A stretch of 64,000 nucleotides of DNA from an uncultured Verrucomicrobia subdivision 3 bacterium. Lineage in GTDB: Bacteria > Verrucomicrobiota > Verrucomicrobiia > Limisphaerales > UBA11358. The first letter of the stretch is position 1; each line of letters begins with the position of its first letter. Positions 40,850 through 50,074 of the stretch are shown here, piece by piece. The position numbers were made by a program, and so were the translations under genes. Location of the stretch: contig CAIXBQ010000012.1 of assembly GCA_903917705.1 (NCBI GenBank), forward strand, positions 24,921-88,920, written 5' to 3'. The notes beneath the pieces are model-generated. The model made no database searches and was not told the origin of the DNA. It saw nothing but the letters and a program-made list of their open reading frames with translations.

Positions 40850-41839
40850 TCATTTTTCCGGTGCCGCCGACAAGCGCGGTTTCAAAACCTCGATGCGCTG
40901 CCGCGCCTGGGCGGCCAGCGGGGAGTTGGCGTCCAGCTGCAGCACGTCGTTGTAATACACCACCGCCCCGGCCCATTTGTGACCCTGCTCGTAAAATTGG
41001 GCGATGGCAAAACTGCCGCGCACCTGTTCGGCCTTGAGCTTGACCATGGCCTTCTGGGCGGCGGCCACCCGCTTGTCATCGGGATAAAAGGTGATGAAAT
41101 CGGTGTAGCCGGCGATGGCCTGCGCGGCGGCGCCCTGGTCATATTCGGCGGTGTCAGCCTGTTTTTCCCACGCGACCCCGGCCCGATACATCGCGTCGGC
41201 GGCAATGGCCGGCTGATCGTGGTAGCGGTCAGCGGCGGTCTCGTAGGCCTTCACCGCCTCCGCGTAGTTTTTTTGCTTCTCGCGCGCCGTGCCGATCCGC
41301 AACTGCGCGTGCGGGGCGACTTCGCTATACGGGCCATTGGCCACGATCTTGTCGTAAAGCTTGGCCGTTTCATCCATCGAGGGGTAGAGCGGGATGAGGT
41401 TCCAAACCTTGAACCATTCGCCGCCGAGGAAGCGGTTGGCGATTTCATACTGCCGCCAGAGGACCTCATTATATTGGCCGCTCTTGGGATATTTTTCGAT
41501 GATCTGCTGGTAGGCGTTATAGGCCGCCTCGTCCTTGTGCTGAACCTCGAGGCAGCGGCCCACCAGATACGCGGCGCGCGGCGCGTAGTCGGACAGCGGC
41601 CACATCCGGAGGATGCGGTGCGCGGCGTGGAGGGTGACGGAGTAGGTTTTGTTGGTGAACGCCTGCTCGGCGACCTCCAGCTGCTCGCGGGCATGGGGGC
41701 GCTGCCACTTGCCGGTCGAACCAAAAGGCTCGTAATACCAGCCTTCGCCCGGCACAAATATCAATGGCGCGGGCGATCGCGTTGGCAGCAACACCACCAC
41801 GAGGGCCAGCAAAATCCAGAATCCCAACCGAAGGTTCAT
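40850..41839 (-). CDS. BamD/YfiO-like TPR outer-membrane assembly protein
   Basis: TPR-like repeats; YPKSGQYNEVLWRQYEIANRFLGGEWF...YRAGVAWEKQADTAEYDQGAAAQAIAGYTDFITFYPDDKRV. Confidence 0.75.
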   Translation of the reverse strand: MNLRLGFWILLALVVVLLPTRSPAPLIFVPGEGWYYEPFGSTGKWQRPHAREQLEVAEQAFTNKTYSVTLHAAHRILRMWPLSDYAPRAAYLVGRCLEVQHKDEAAYNAYQQIIEKYPKSGQYNEVLWRQYEIANRFLGGEWFKVWNLIPLYPSMDETAKLYDKIVANGPYSEVAPHAQLRIGTAREKQKNYAEAVKAYETAADRYHDQPAIAADAMYRAGVAWEKQADTAEYDQGAAAQAIAGYTDFITFYPDDKRVAAAQKAMVKLKAEQVRGSFAIAQFYEQGHKWAGAVVYYNDVLQLDANSPLAAQARQRIEVLKPRLSAAPEK

Positions 41840-41880
41840 GCGCGCACGTTAACGGCCAATTCCAAGCAAGTCAAAACCAT

Positions 41881-42387
41881 TCAGCCCCGGTAAACCACCA
41901 GCACGCCGTAGTCGGTCATGATTTTTTGGATGCCCACGTCAAATTGTTCGTAGTTGATGATGTGAACCCCCACGAGGTTCGTCTCGCCGACCTCGTGTAA
42001 AAATTCCGAGACCTTCTCGTCAAACTTATCGTGGCCTGACTCGATGCAAGAGGCGCGACGGATGGTGCGGATGCGGAGCTTTTTGCCGGCGCCCTTCTGG
42101 ACGACCTCCAGCGGCGGTTTCGGCTTGCCGATCAGCGACTCCGCCGGCTTGTCATGGACGGGCACCTTTAAATGCAGCTCCACCTTGGCCGCCGCCGAGG
42201 TGTTGATGGAGCTGGCGGCCGGCACCGGGCCGACGGGCACCACGGGTAGCGAGCCGGTGGTCACCTTGCCGGTGGACGGAATGCTGATGTTTTCCCCGCA
42301 GGCGGGACACTCGATTTGCGAACCGGCCCCGGTCTGGTCCACCGCCAGTTCCTGGTCGCAGTTCGGACAGTTAAAGACGATGTCCAT
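41881..42387 (-). CDS. Zinc-ribbon-containing protein of unknown function
   Basis: FNCPNCDQELAVDQTGAGSQIECPACGENISIPS; conserved-looking C-terminus FEKV/VVYRG. Confidence 0.7.
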   Translation of the reverse strand: MDIVFNCPNCDQELAVDQTGAGSQIECPACGENISIPSTGKVTTGSLPVVPVGPVPAASSINTSAAAKVELHLKVPVHDKPAESLIGKPKPPLEVVQKGAGKKLRIRTIRRASCIESGHDKFDEKVSEFLHEVGETNLVGVHIINYEQFDVGIQKIMTDYGVLVVYRG

Positions 42388-42477
42388 AATTGGAAGGATT
42401 GGAATTGATTCAATGCCAGCCTAAATCCGACCGGCACCACAAACCAGAAAATAATTCACCTCAAATCCGGGCGGCGG

Positions 42478-43734
42478 CTACATCACGCTGTTTAACATGC
42501 CGTTCAACATGCCGGGGTGGGGCGCGGGCTTGATAACCGGTTCCACCACCGGAATCGGCGGCCGCTCGGCGGCGGCAACCACCATCATGGGCACTGCCGG
42601 ATTCGCCTTGGCGGTGCGGCGGATATGGCTGTGGGCGATGTCCAGGCGCTGGCGCATGGCCGGTTTATTGACACTGTAAAGCAGCGCCGTTTCCTCGGTG
42701 ATCAGATCTTCCTCGTAAGCCTTGAGCAAAGACTGCTCGAAGCTGTGCCAGCCGGCGTTGGCGCCGGCCTCAATAATATCGTGCAGGCGCCGGTTTTCAT
42801 TTTCGCCCAGTTCGATGGCTTCGCGCGTGCGCAGGCTGCTGCCCATCAATTCCGTGACCAGCAGCCGCCCGCCGCCCTGTTTCGGCACGAGCCGCTGACC
42901 GATGATATAGCGCAGGGCTCCCGCCAACCGCTCGCGCACCAGTTGCTCCTCATCCTTGCCGAACAGGCCAAGGATGCGGTGGATGGTCTGGCTGGGACTA
43001 ATGGTGTGGAGCGTGCTCAAAACCAGATGGCCGGTCTCCCCGGCGGTGAGCGCAATCTCCATCGTCTCGCGATCCCGGATTTCGCCGACGAGAATGATCT
43101 TGGGCGCCTGCCGCAGCGCCGCGCGGAGACCGTCCGGAAAATTAAAAAAATCGCGCCCCAGCTCGCGGTGGCTGAAGGTGGACTGTCGGTGCGGATGCAA
43201 AAATTCAACCGGGTCCTCCAGCGAGACCACGTGGACCTGGCTGGTGTGGTTGACCTCATTCATCAGCGCGGCCAGCGTGGTGGTCTTGCCATTGCCCGAA
43301 CCGCCGGTGACAAACACGAGGCCGTTCTTTTCCCTGATGATATCGCGGAACGCGGACGGTAGGCCGAGTGATTCCAGGGTGGGGATCTCCGACTGAAGCC
43401 GCCGCATCACCATGGCCAAACTCCCATTCTGCCGGTAAATATTGACGCGAAACCGGCAGGAATTTTCCAGCGCATAACTACAATCGCACGAACCCTGTTC
43501 CGCCAAGTCGCGGAGCAGCTTGCCATTGTGGTTGATGATGACGTGGGCCAGGCTCTCAATGCGCTCGCCCGTCAACACCGGTTCCGGCCAATCAAACGGG
43601 TGCAGTTCCAGCGCGCCGTGCGCCTCCACCTGCGGCGGCATGCCGGCGACGAACAGCAAATCAGAAATGCCCTCGGCGCTCTGGATCATGGCCGTCAGCA
43701 CCCGGTCAAGTTCGATCGTTGTAGTTGTATTCAT
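42478..43734 (-). CDS. pilT: PilT-type twitching motility ATPase
   Basis: VTGGSGNGKTTTLAALMNEVN (Walker A), VHVVSLEDPVEFLH, LRQAPKIILVGEIRDRETMEIALTAGETGHLVLSTLHT; start MNTTTTIEL at 43734. Confidence 0.9.
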   Translation of the reverse strand: MNTTTTIELDRVLTAMIQSAEGISDLLFVAGMPPQVEAHGALELHPFDWPEPVLTGERIESLAHVIINHNGKLLRDLAEQGSCDCSYALENSCRFRVNIYRQNGSLAMVMRRLQSEIPTLESLGLPSAFRDIIREKNGLVFVTGGSGNGKTTTLAALMNEVNHTSQVHVVSLEDPVEFLHPHRQSTFSHRELGRDFFNFPDGLRAALRQAPKIILVGEIRDRETMEIALTAGETGHLVLSTLHTISPSQTIHRILGLFGKDEEQLVRERLAGALRYIIGQRLVPKQGGGRLLVTELMGSSLRTREAIELGENENRRLHDIIEAGANAGWHSFEQSLLKAYEEDLITEETALLYSVNKPAMRQRLDIAHSHIRRTAKANPAVPMMVVAAAERPPIPVVEPVIKPAPHPGMLNGMLNSVM

Positions 43735-43748
43735 AGAGGCCTCCTGGT

Positions 43749-44231
43749 TCACGCCGGTTTTTTCCGGAACAGCTCCCGCGGATCCGCGACGTTCAATTCC
43801 GACAGGTCCAGCCCGCCGCCGGGATTGTTCGCGCACGCAACGGCAAACTGCGCCGCAATTTTTTGCACCACGCCAGCGGCGTAGTATTTGACCACGCCCA
43901 CGCCGGACTGCGATTTGAAGATGACCACCAGCAGGCAATGTTCATCCACGTCCATGATGAACAGGCTGAAGGTTTCGCCCTGCTGGTAGAAACTGTTGAA
44001 TTTCTTCTCGTGAACCAGCCCCGCGATGGTCTGGTTGGCCATGAACGCCCCGGACGCCAGCGCGCCGATGGTGGTGAAATCCAGGCTTTCCGCGTCGCCG
44101 TGGTGGGCCAGTAGAAAACCGCCCTTGTCAATCACCAGCGCGGCAATCGCGTCCGTCCGGGCGACGAATTCACCCAACACGTCGTCGAGCTGGCGGATGT
44201 CGCTCTCAAGTAGCTGTGGCAGAGTGGCCAT
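43749..44231 (-). CDS. Roadblock/LC7 domain protein (MglB-like)
   Basis: LDDVLGEFVARTDAIAALVIDKGGFLLAHHGDAESLDFTTIGALASGAFMANQTIAGLV. Confidence 0.82.
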   Translation of the reverse strand: MATLPQLLESDIRQLDDVLGEFVARTDAIAALVIDKGGFLLAHHGDAESLDFTTIGALASGAFMANQTIAGLVHEKKFNSFYQQGETFSLFIMDVDEHCLLVVIFKSQSGVGVVKYYAAGVVQKIAAQFAVACANNPGGGLDLSELNVADPRELFRKKPA

Positions 44232-44232
44232 G

Positions 44233-44847
44233 TCATGCGTACTGCGGAACGCTTTGGTTGATGAATTTCTGGAGCAGCATCCGCGTGATCATGTTCAGGC
44301 CCTCGAAGACGCCCTCGCACCGGTGCGCGGTGGCTTGGAACGACGGCACCTGCACCTCGCGGTTGTTCAGCAGATACTCCAAATATTCCACCGGCGCGGC
44401 GTTCGGCAGGTCGCGCTTGTTGTATTGCAGCACATACGGTATTTCCGCCAGGTTCAGCTTCAGCGCATTAAGATTGTCCACCAGATTCTGGAAACTTTCC
44501 ACGTTCTCCGGCATTTTCTCATATTGCGAATCCGCCACAAACACGATGCCGTCCACGCCGCGCAGCACCAGCTGCCGGGTGGTGTTGTAAATCACCTGGC
44601 CCGGCACGGTATAAAGTTGAAATTTGGTTTTGTACCCCTTGATCGTCATCGCCTCAATGGGCAGAAAATCGAAAAACAGCGTCCGGTCCGAACTGGTGGC
44701 CAGCGACACGAGCTTGCCCTTGTTGCCGGCCGCCGTCTGGACATGGTCGTGAACCTGCACGAGGTTGGTCGTCTTGCCGCCCATCGCCGGGCCGTAATAA
44801 ACGATTTTAACCTGCAATTCCTTGGTCGCTTGATTGATGATGGCCAT
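44233..44847 (-). CDS. Small Ras-like GTPase, MglA family
   Basis: MAIINQATKELQVKIVYYGPAMGGKTTNLVQVHDHV; DFLPIE, YNKRDLPN; start at 44847. Confidence 0.9.
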   Translation of the reverse strand: MAIINQATKELQVKIVYYGPAMGGKTTNLVQVHDHVQTAAGNKGKLVSLATSSDRTLFFDFLPIEAMTIKGYKTKFQLYTVPGQVIYNTTRQLVLRGVDGIVFVADSQYEKMPENVESFQNLVDNLNALKLNLAEIPYVLQYNKRDLPNAAPVEYLEYLLNNREVQVPSFQATAHRCEGVFEGLNMITRMLLQKFINQSVPQYA

Positions 44848-44852
44848 AATAT

Positions 44853-46565
44853 TTATTGCTGCTTTTTCCGGTCCAGTTCCGCCGCCAGCTGCGCCAGCGG
44901 GGCCGAAGGCAGGCTTTCTCCCGCTCGCCCGAACGCGGCGAAATAAACGGAGCTGACCCGGAAAATTTTCCACGGCACGTTGCCGACGGTGAAATTCACG
45001 TTGTTCAACGCGCCCATCCGCAATTCGCGCGTCGTCTGGTTGACCCGCTCGAAAATCTGCGGCAAAAAAGCCGCCAGCGAATCCGCGTTAAGTCCGGCCG
45101 CCACCTGGCTGGCCACGCAGAGGCCGTCCGGCAGCGACACCACGGCGCCCGCCACGCCGGGCAGCGCCACCGCCCGCGCCACCACCTCCCGGGGATGCGC
45201 CTGCCGGTGGGTGAAATCCGTCTGCGGCACCGCGGGACGCTCAAACTCGCTCTCCGTCTTCGGCGCTTCACCGTTGTCACCCCAGACGTAGAAATTCGTG
45301 TCCGAAGTTTTGCGCTCCGCCACAACCGGCGGCAGCGGTACCGGCGGCGCGGCAGCCCGAACCGGCGACGGCTCCGGGGCCGGGGCCGGGGCCGGGGCAG
45401 CCTGCGGAAAGCCAAAGAACAAATCGGGGATGTCCGCCGAAACCGATACTTTCGCCGGCGCCTTCTGCAAATTTTTCTGCGCCGCGAAAAACATCGGCGC
45501 GATCACCTTCAACGGCAGTTCCAGTTCAAAATCATCATTCGGCGATGCTGGCGAACTGGGCTTGGCCAGCGTGCGGAGCTGTTTCCACGTCATGGTCACG
45601 CGGCCGCGCTTCAGCCCGGCCTCGACCATGGGGCCGGCCAGCGGCACGCTGGCCCCGGCGAGCGTCGACCGGATGATTTCGTTCCTCAATTCCTCCGGCC
45701 AGTTTTCGCAGAGGTCGAAGAGCGCGGCAAAAATCGTCGTCTGCACCGGAGCGGGCGCAGCAATATTTTTCATCGCCATGGGCGGAACCGCATGTCCGTT
45801 GCCGTTGCCATTACCATTACTTGCAGACCGGGCGGGCGATAAAAACGGGATTGCCGGCGACGGCTGCACCGCTCGCGCCGGGAAAGGAACCGCGTACGGC
45901 GGTTGCGGGATGCGCGGCGTCAAAGTCGCGGGCTCCGGCGCAGGCGTGACCGGCGCCGTCACCCGCACCGGAATCGTAACCGGCTGGGGTATGGCCGGCG
46001 GCGTGGCCGACGCGGGCTTGAGCGGCTGCGTGGTGAACGTGACCCCCCGCCCGCGCCCGCCAAACGGCCCGGCAATCTCCTCGTTCACTTCTATTTTTTG
46101 CACCGGCCGGCGGGCAAACAGCGCGGGGTTCAACCGCGAAAGGATCTCGTGCAGCGGCAGACTCACCGACCGGTTGTCGTGTTCGCCGCCGGAATTCGCA
46201 AAAATGCCGGGCGCAAGCTGGCGCAGTTCGCCGAAGGTGATTTTCACCGCGCCAAATGCCAACTGGCTGGTCACGGTCTCGACCGGGACGCAAATCGTCA
46301 TGCCGGCCGGCGGCACGGACATCAGTTTCGCCCGCAATTCCATCGGCAACCCGGCAACCACCGGCGCGAGCGGCAATTCGATTTCATCGGTGCCGGCGGT
46401 TCGCGGCGGGCCGGCAACCGGATTCACCACCGGCGCGGCGGCGGGTGTTGGCGATGGCGCGGCAGCGACCGCAGTTCGCCCGGACGGCGAGGGGCCGCCA
46501 TCGTCAAGCTGGCGCAACAGGCCCCGGAGCAGGCCGGCAAATTTTAGTTTCATCGAGATTGCCAT
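44853..46565 (-). CDS. Large Pro/Ala-rich protein with C-terminal Roadblock-like domain
   Basis: Proline-rich linkers; two similar ELRAKLMSV.../ELRNEIIRSTLAGASVPL modules; C-term ARAVALPGVAGAVVSLPDGLCVASQVAAGLNADSLAAFLPQIFERVNQTTRELRMGALNNVNFTVG. Confidence 0.65.
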   Translation of the reverse strand: MAISMKLKFAGLLRGLLRQLDDGGPSPSGRTAVAAAPSPTPAAAPVVNPVAGPPRTAGTDEIELPLAPVVAGLPMELRAKLMSVPPAGMTICVPVETVTSQLAFGAVKITFGELRQLAPGIFANSGGEHDNRSVSLPLHEILSRLNPALFARRPVQKIEVNEEIAGPFGGRGRGVTFTTQPLKPASATPPAIPQPVTIPVRVTAPVTPAPEPATLTPRIPQPPYAVPFPARAVQPSPAIPFLSPARSASNGNGNGNGHAVPPMAMKNIAAPAPVQTTIFAALFDLCENWPEELRNEIIRSTLAGASVPLAGPMVEAGLKRGRVTMTWKQLRTLAKPSSPASPNDDFELELPLKVIAPMFFAAQKNLQKAPAKVSVSADIPDLFFGFPQAAPAPAPAPEPSPVRAAAPPVPLPPVVAERKTSDTNFYVWGDNGEAPKTESEFERPAVPQTDFTHRQAHPREVVARAVALPGVAGAVVSLPDGLCVASQVAAGLNADSLAAFLPQIFERVNQTTRELRMGALNNVNFTVGNVPWKIFRVSSVYFAAFGRAGESLPSAPLAQLAAELDRKKQQ

Positions 46566-46718
46566 GATTTCACGCTGCTCATTCAACAGCGCAGGGGGTT
46601 TTTAGCAGAATCCGCGCCATGTGCCTGCCGCCTAGAAATCGGGGTCATTTGTCCAACGGTTGGACTGGTAGAGGGGAAATCTGTCCCATTTGCGACGCCC
46701 CCGGCCGGTTTGGCCGGC

Positions 46719-46734
46719 GGGTACGCGGATTGCT
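46719..46734 (+). promoter_or_regulatory. Candidate sigma-54 promoter for response regulator gene
   Basis: GGGTACG-N4-TTGCT with GG (46720-46721) and GC (46732-46733) 10 nt apart, about 75 bp upstream of ATG 46810. Confidence 0.35.
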
Positions 46735-46809
46735 TGCAAATGGGGCATGAAGATTTATTCGCGCTTGAATTCCGGCGCCAACGCGGTTAGCGGTTAGGCA
46801 CCCATCGAA

Positions 46810-47880
46810 ATGGACACCCGGCATAAAATCCTGATTCTCGACGATGACACGGACTGGCTGGCGCTGTGCCGCGAGCTGTTTGCCGCACTTCCCAGCCACC
46901 CGGAAATCCTCACCGCCAACAACGCCAAACGCGCGCTGGCGCTGATCGAAACCGAGCCGGTCCGCCTGCTGGTCTGCGACTTGAAGATGCCGCGCATTGA
47001 CGGTTTGCAGATGCTTGCCATCGTCCGCCGCCGGTTTCCCGAGCTGCGCACCATCGTCCTGAGCGGGCTGGAGGACGAGGACTACCGCGCCCGCGCCTAT
47101 GCCCTGGGCGTGGATTTGTTCTGGCTCAAGACCGAGATGCAGCGCAACTCCAAGCTGTTCGCCGAATGTCTCGAATCCCTCCTCGGCCGCGACAACGAGC
47201 CGGGCTTCCGCGGCATCCAGAGCAAAAGCCTCATGGATATCATCCAGATGGAATGTCTTTCGCGCACCTCCACCGTGCTGCGGATCACGCGCGGGGCGCT
47301 GGTGGCGAAATTGTGGATTCAGGACGGCGAATTGATCGATGCCGAAGCCGACGGCGCGCGCGGCGAACCGGCGTTCCAGCGCCTGCTGGCCTGGAAATCC
47401 GGCACGTTCGAGAATCTACCGCCCGAACCCGACCGCGAGCGCACCATCCAGAAACCCGTCAATGCGCTGCTGCTCGAGTCCGCGCAAACCCTCGATGAAA
47501 CGGCCAATCCCAGCACCGAACCCGCTTCCATCGAGAGCGCCAGCCATCGCAAAACCATGTGGAAACTCGCGCAGCTCACCCGGGAAGGCGCGGAGTTTGT
47601 CATCGTGGTGCCGCCGCCCGGACAGGGCGAGCCGGAGGCGCTCGGCACCCAGCATTTCACCGCGTACGCCGGGTGGGCGCAGCGCGCCGCCGAAATCGCC
47701 AGCTGCCTCGGCGACCGGCTGGAAGCCGGACCGCTCTCGCACATCGCCGGCCAGAATCTCGAACGCCAGGTGCTCCTGCTGCCGCAGGGCGACCGGACCT
47801 TCATGGTCGGCTGGCCCACGGATGCCGAGGGCAACCTGCCGGACAAAAGCCGCAAACTCGTCGCCTCATGGGATTCCTGA
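46810..47880 (+). CDS. Response regulator with C-terminal PATAN/DUF4388 domain
   Basis: HKILILDDDTDWLALCRELF...LLVCDLKMPRIDGLQML receiver; SLMDIIQMECLSRTSTVLRITRGALVAKLWIQDGELIDAEADGARGEPAFQRLLAWKSGTFE. Confidence 0.88.
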   Translation: MDTRHKILILDDDTDWLALCRELFAALPSHPEILTANNAKRALALIETEPVRLLVCDLKMPRIDGLQMLAIVRRRFPELRTIVLSGLEDEDYRARAYALGVDLFWLKTEMQRNSKLFAECLESLLGRDNEPGFRGIQSKSLMDIIQMECLSRTSTVLRITRGALVAKLWIQDGELIDAEADGARGEPAFQRLLAWKSGTFENLPPEPDRERTIQKPVNALLLESAQTLDETANPSTEPASIESASHRKTMWKLAQLTREGAEFVIVVPPPGQGEPEALGTQHFTAYAGWAQRAAEIASCLGDRLEAGPLSHIAGQNLERQVLLLPQGDRTFMVGWPTDAEGNLPDKSRKLVASWDS

Positions 47881-48185
47881 AAAAAATCTTCGGCGCCCGC
47901 GCCGCCGTGCAGCAACTGCCCACCGGCACCATCACGGTGGACCGGCACGGCCACATCGTCACCTCGACCGTGTCCTCGGGCTTTCCGAAAGCCCTGCTGC
48001 AGGGTATCGGGCGCGACGTGCTTGAACTCTTCCGCGAGGCCCGCGTCGCGCAGATGCCGCTCGCGGAGGTCAGCCTGCATTTCGGCAGCCTGCGCATCAC
48101 CGCCCGCGAGCTCCGCGGCGGCGCCATCATTTTCCTGTTCCCGCAAACCGCGTTGCTCCCCACGCCCACCCCGCCCCGCTTATGA
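47868..48185 (+). CDS. Small protein, possibly divergent Roadblock-like
   Basis: MGFLKKIFGARAAVQQLPTGTITVDRHGHIVTSTVSSGFPKALLQGIGRDVLELFREARVAQMPLAEVSLHFGSLRITARELRGGAIIFLFPQ; overlaps upstream gene by 13 bp and the downstream gene. Confidence 0.6.
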   Translation: MGFLKKIFGARAAVQQLPTGTITVDRHGHIVTSTVSSGFPKALLQGIGRDVLELFREARVAQMPLAEVSLHFGSLRITARELRGGAIIFLFPQTALLPTPTPPRL

Positions 48186-48574
48186 ATTCCAAGGATATCA
48201 ACCAGCTCGTCACCCAGATCGAGACCCACATCGAATGCTGGAAGCAGTTCAACCATTTCATCTCGCTCGCCCGCGCCAAGAAATTCGGCGCCGCGGACGA
48301 AAACCATTTTCTCGAGATCAAAAGCATCATCGTGCAGGAGCTGGAGCTCATCTTCGCCAGCGTCGAGGTCGCCTCGCCCACGCGCGAGCAGATCCACAAC
48401 CTCATCGGCAACGCCCCCTCGCTCCGCCATCTGAGCGAGATGGGCGAAGGCGCGCTGCGGGGGCTCGAAACCGAGTGGCACAAGATCTACATCGGCTGGC
48501 ATGCCATCCTCGGCCAGCTCAAGGTCAAGCAGCGCACCGGGGAGAATAAAACCTTCTGGGGCGGCAAAAAATAA
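48182..48574 (+). CDS. Conserved-looking small helical protein of unknown function
   Basis: MNSKDINQLVTQIETHIECWKQFNHFISLARAKKFGAADENHFLEIKSIIVQELELIF; ATGA coupling with preceding gene. Confidence 0.7.
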   Translation: MNSKDINQLVTQIETHIECWKQFNHFISLARAKKFGAADENHFLEIKSIIVQELELIFASVEVASPTREQIHNLIGNAPSLRHLSEMGEGALRGLETEWHKIYIGWHAILGQLKVKQRTGENKTFWGGKK

Positions 48575-48620
48575 TTTTGCGCTTGCCCGCCGCGCGGTTT
48601 TCCCGTCCAAATAGGAATTC

Positions 48621-49412
48621 ATGCACGACTGGCTCATCAATCTCATCCTCGGCGTGGTCGAGGGCATCACCGAATTCATCCCCGTCTCCTCCACCGGCCA
48701 TCTGCTCGTGGCCGAACGGCTGCTGCACGTCGAGAAATCCGACCTTTTCAACATCGTCATCCAATGCGGCGCGGTCATCGCCGTACTGCCGCTGTTTCCA
48801 GAGCGGCTTTACAAATTCGTCTTCGAGCTGCGCCAGAAAGAAACGCTCGATTACCTCCTGAAACTGAGCGTCGCCTTTGTCATCACCGGTGCGGTCGGCT
48901 TCATCATTGATAAAAAAGGCTTCAAGCTGCCGGAAAGCCCCACGCCCGTCGCCATCGCCCTGCTCGTGGGCGGCCTGGCGTTTCTCGCCGTGGAATTTTT
49001 CCTGCGCGGCAAAAAGCTCGGCACGGAAATCACCTGGACCATCGCCGTCGCCGTCGCCGCGGGCCAGCTCCTTGCCGGCACCTGTCCCGGCACCTCGCGT
49101 TCCGGGGCGACCATTGTATTCTGCCTCCTGCTCGGCCTGAGCCGGCCGGCCGCCACGGAATTTTCCTTTCTCGTCGGCATTCCCACGATGCTCGCGGCGG
49201 GCGGCTGGAAAATTTTCAAGACCCTGCACCATCCCGACCTGCTCGCGCCGAAGGAAGACTGGGGGATGCTGGTGCTGACCTCCATTGTGGCCGCAGTCGT
49301 CTCTTTCATCGCCGTGAAATGGCTGCTGCGCTACGTCCAGTCGCACACCTTCAACCTCTTCGGCTTCTACCGGATAGTGCTGGCCATCCTGATTTTTGCG
49401 TTCATCCGGTAA
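48621..49412 (+). CDS. uppP: Undecaprenyl-diphosphatase
   Basis: LGVVEGITEFIPVSSTGHLLVAERLL; GQLLAGTCPGTSRSGATIVFCLLLGLSRPAATEFSFLVGIPTML. Confidence 0.97.
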   Translation: MHDWLINLILGVVEGITEFIPVSSTGHLLVAERLLHVEKSDLFNIVIQCGAVIAVLPLFPERLYKFVFELRQKETLDYLLKLSVAFVITGAVGFIIDKKGFKLPESPTPVAIALLVGGLAFLAVEFFLRGKKLGTEITWTIAVAVAAGQLLAGTCPGTSRSGATIVFCLLLGLSRPAATEFSFLVGIPTMLAAGGWKIFKTLHHPDLLAPKEDWGMLVLTSIVAAVVSFIAVKWLLRYVQSHTFNLFGFYRIVLAILIFAFIR

Positions 49413-49432
49413 CGAAAAATCCCGTTAATCCC

Positions 49433-49503
49433 GGATTCCGAAGTCGGCCGCTTGGGTTTCATCGTAATGCCCCACGCCGAAGGATTGCCAAAGCCCAAAT
49501 CCC
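49433..49503. repeat. Diverged direct repeat, copy A (partner 50328-50399)
   Basis: ggattccgaagtcggccgcttgggtttcatcgtaatgccccacgccgaaggattgccaaagcccaaatc aligns with copy B. Confidence 0.6.
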
Positions 49504-49601
49504 CGCCGCTGCCTCAAATCCCGCCTCAGCCTGAAAGCGGTTCGCCATTCTTGCGGCATTCGTCATTTGAACTTCGGATTTCAGGTTCAGTCAACCCGAC
49601 T

Positions 49602-49906
49602 GCAGAACCTGCCCTCCGGAGGGCAAAATAACCTCTCCGGAGAGGAAATTTTGCGGTCGGGAGGACAAAGTTTCTGGTCGGGAGAGCAAACTTTGTGGTC
49701 GCGAGCCCAAATTTTGGCTCGCGAGGGCAAACGAACCGCTCGCGATGGGAAATTTTGCCATGCCGAGGGCAAAGTTTGTGGTCGGGAGGGCAAAGTTTCC
49801 GCTCCGGAGCGCAAAATTCGCGCTCGCGATGGCAAGCCCTTGCCATCCGGAGGGCAAAATTCACGGTCGCGAGGGCAAAATTTGCCCTCCGGAGGGCACT
49901 TTCCAG
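49602..49906. repeat. 21-bp imperfect tandem repeat (minisatellite), about 14 units
   Basis: Plus-frame translation splits into heptads LPSGGQN NLSGEEI LRSGGQS FWSGEQT LWSRAQI LAREGKR TARDGKF CHAEGKV CGREGKV SAPERKI RARDGKP LPSGGQN SRSRGQN LPSGGHF. Confidence 0.85.
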
Positions 49907-50074
49907 CCTCCCAAGCGGCTATTTTCCGCTCGTTATTGGTTCCAAACTGCTCTAAATCAGCCAGTTAGTCGTCAACAGCCTGATTTTGCCTCAATTGAGG
50001 ACAGTCCTTGCGGACTGGGAACGGTCGGTGTGGGTGTGTTGGCGTGGATGTTTTTGGTTAAAAGAAGAGATTGT

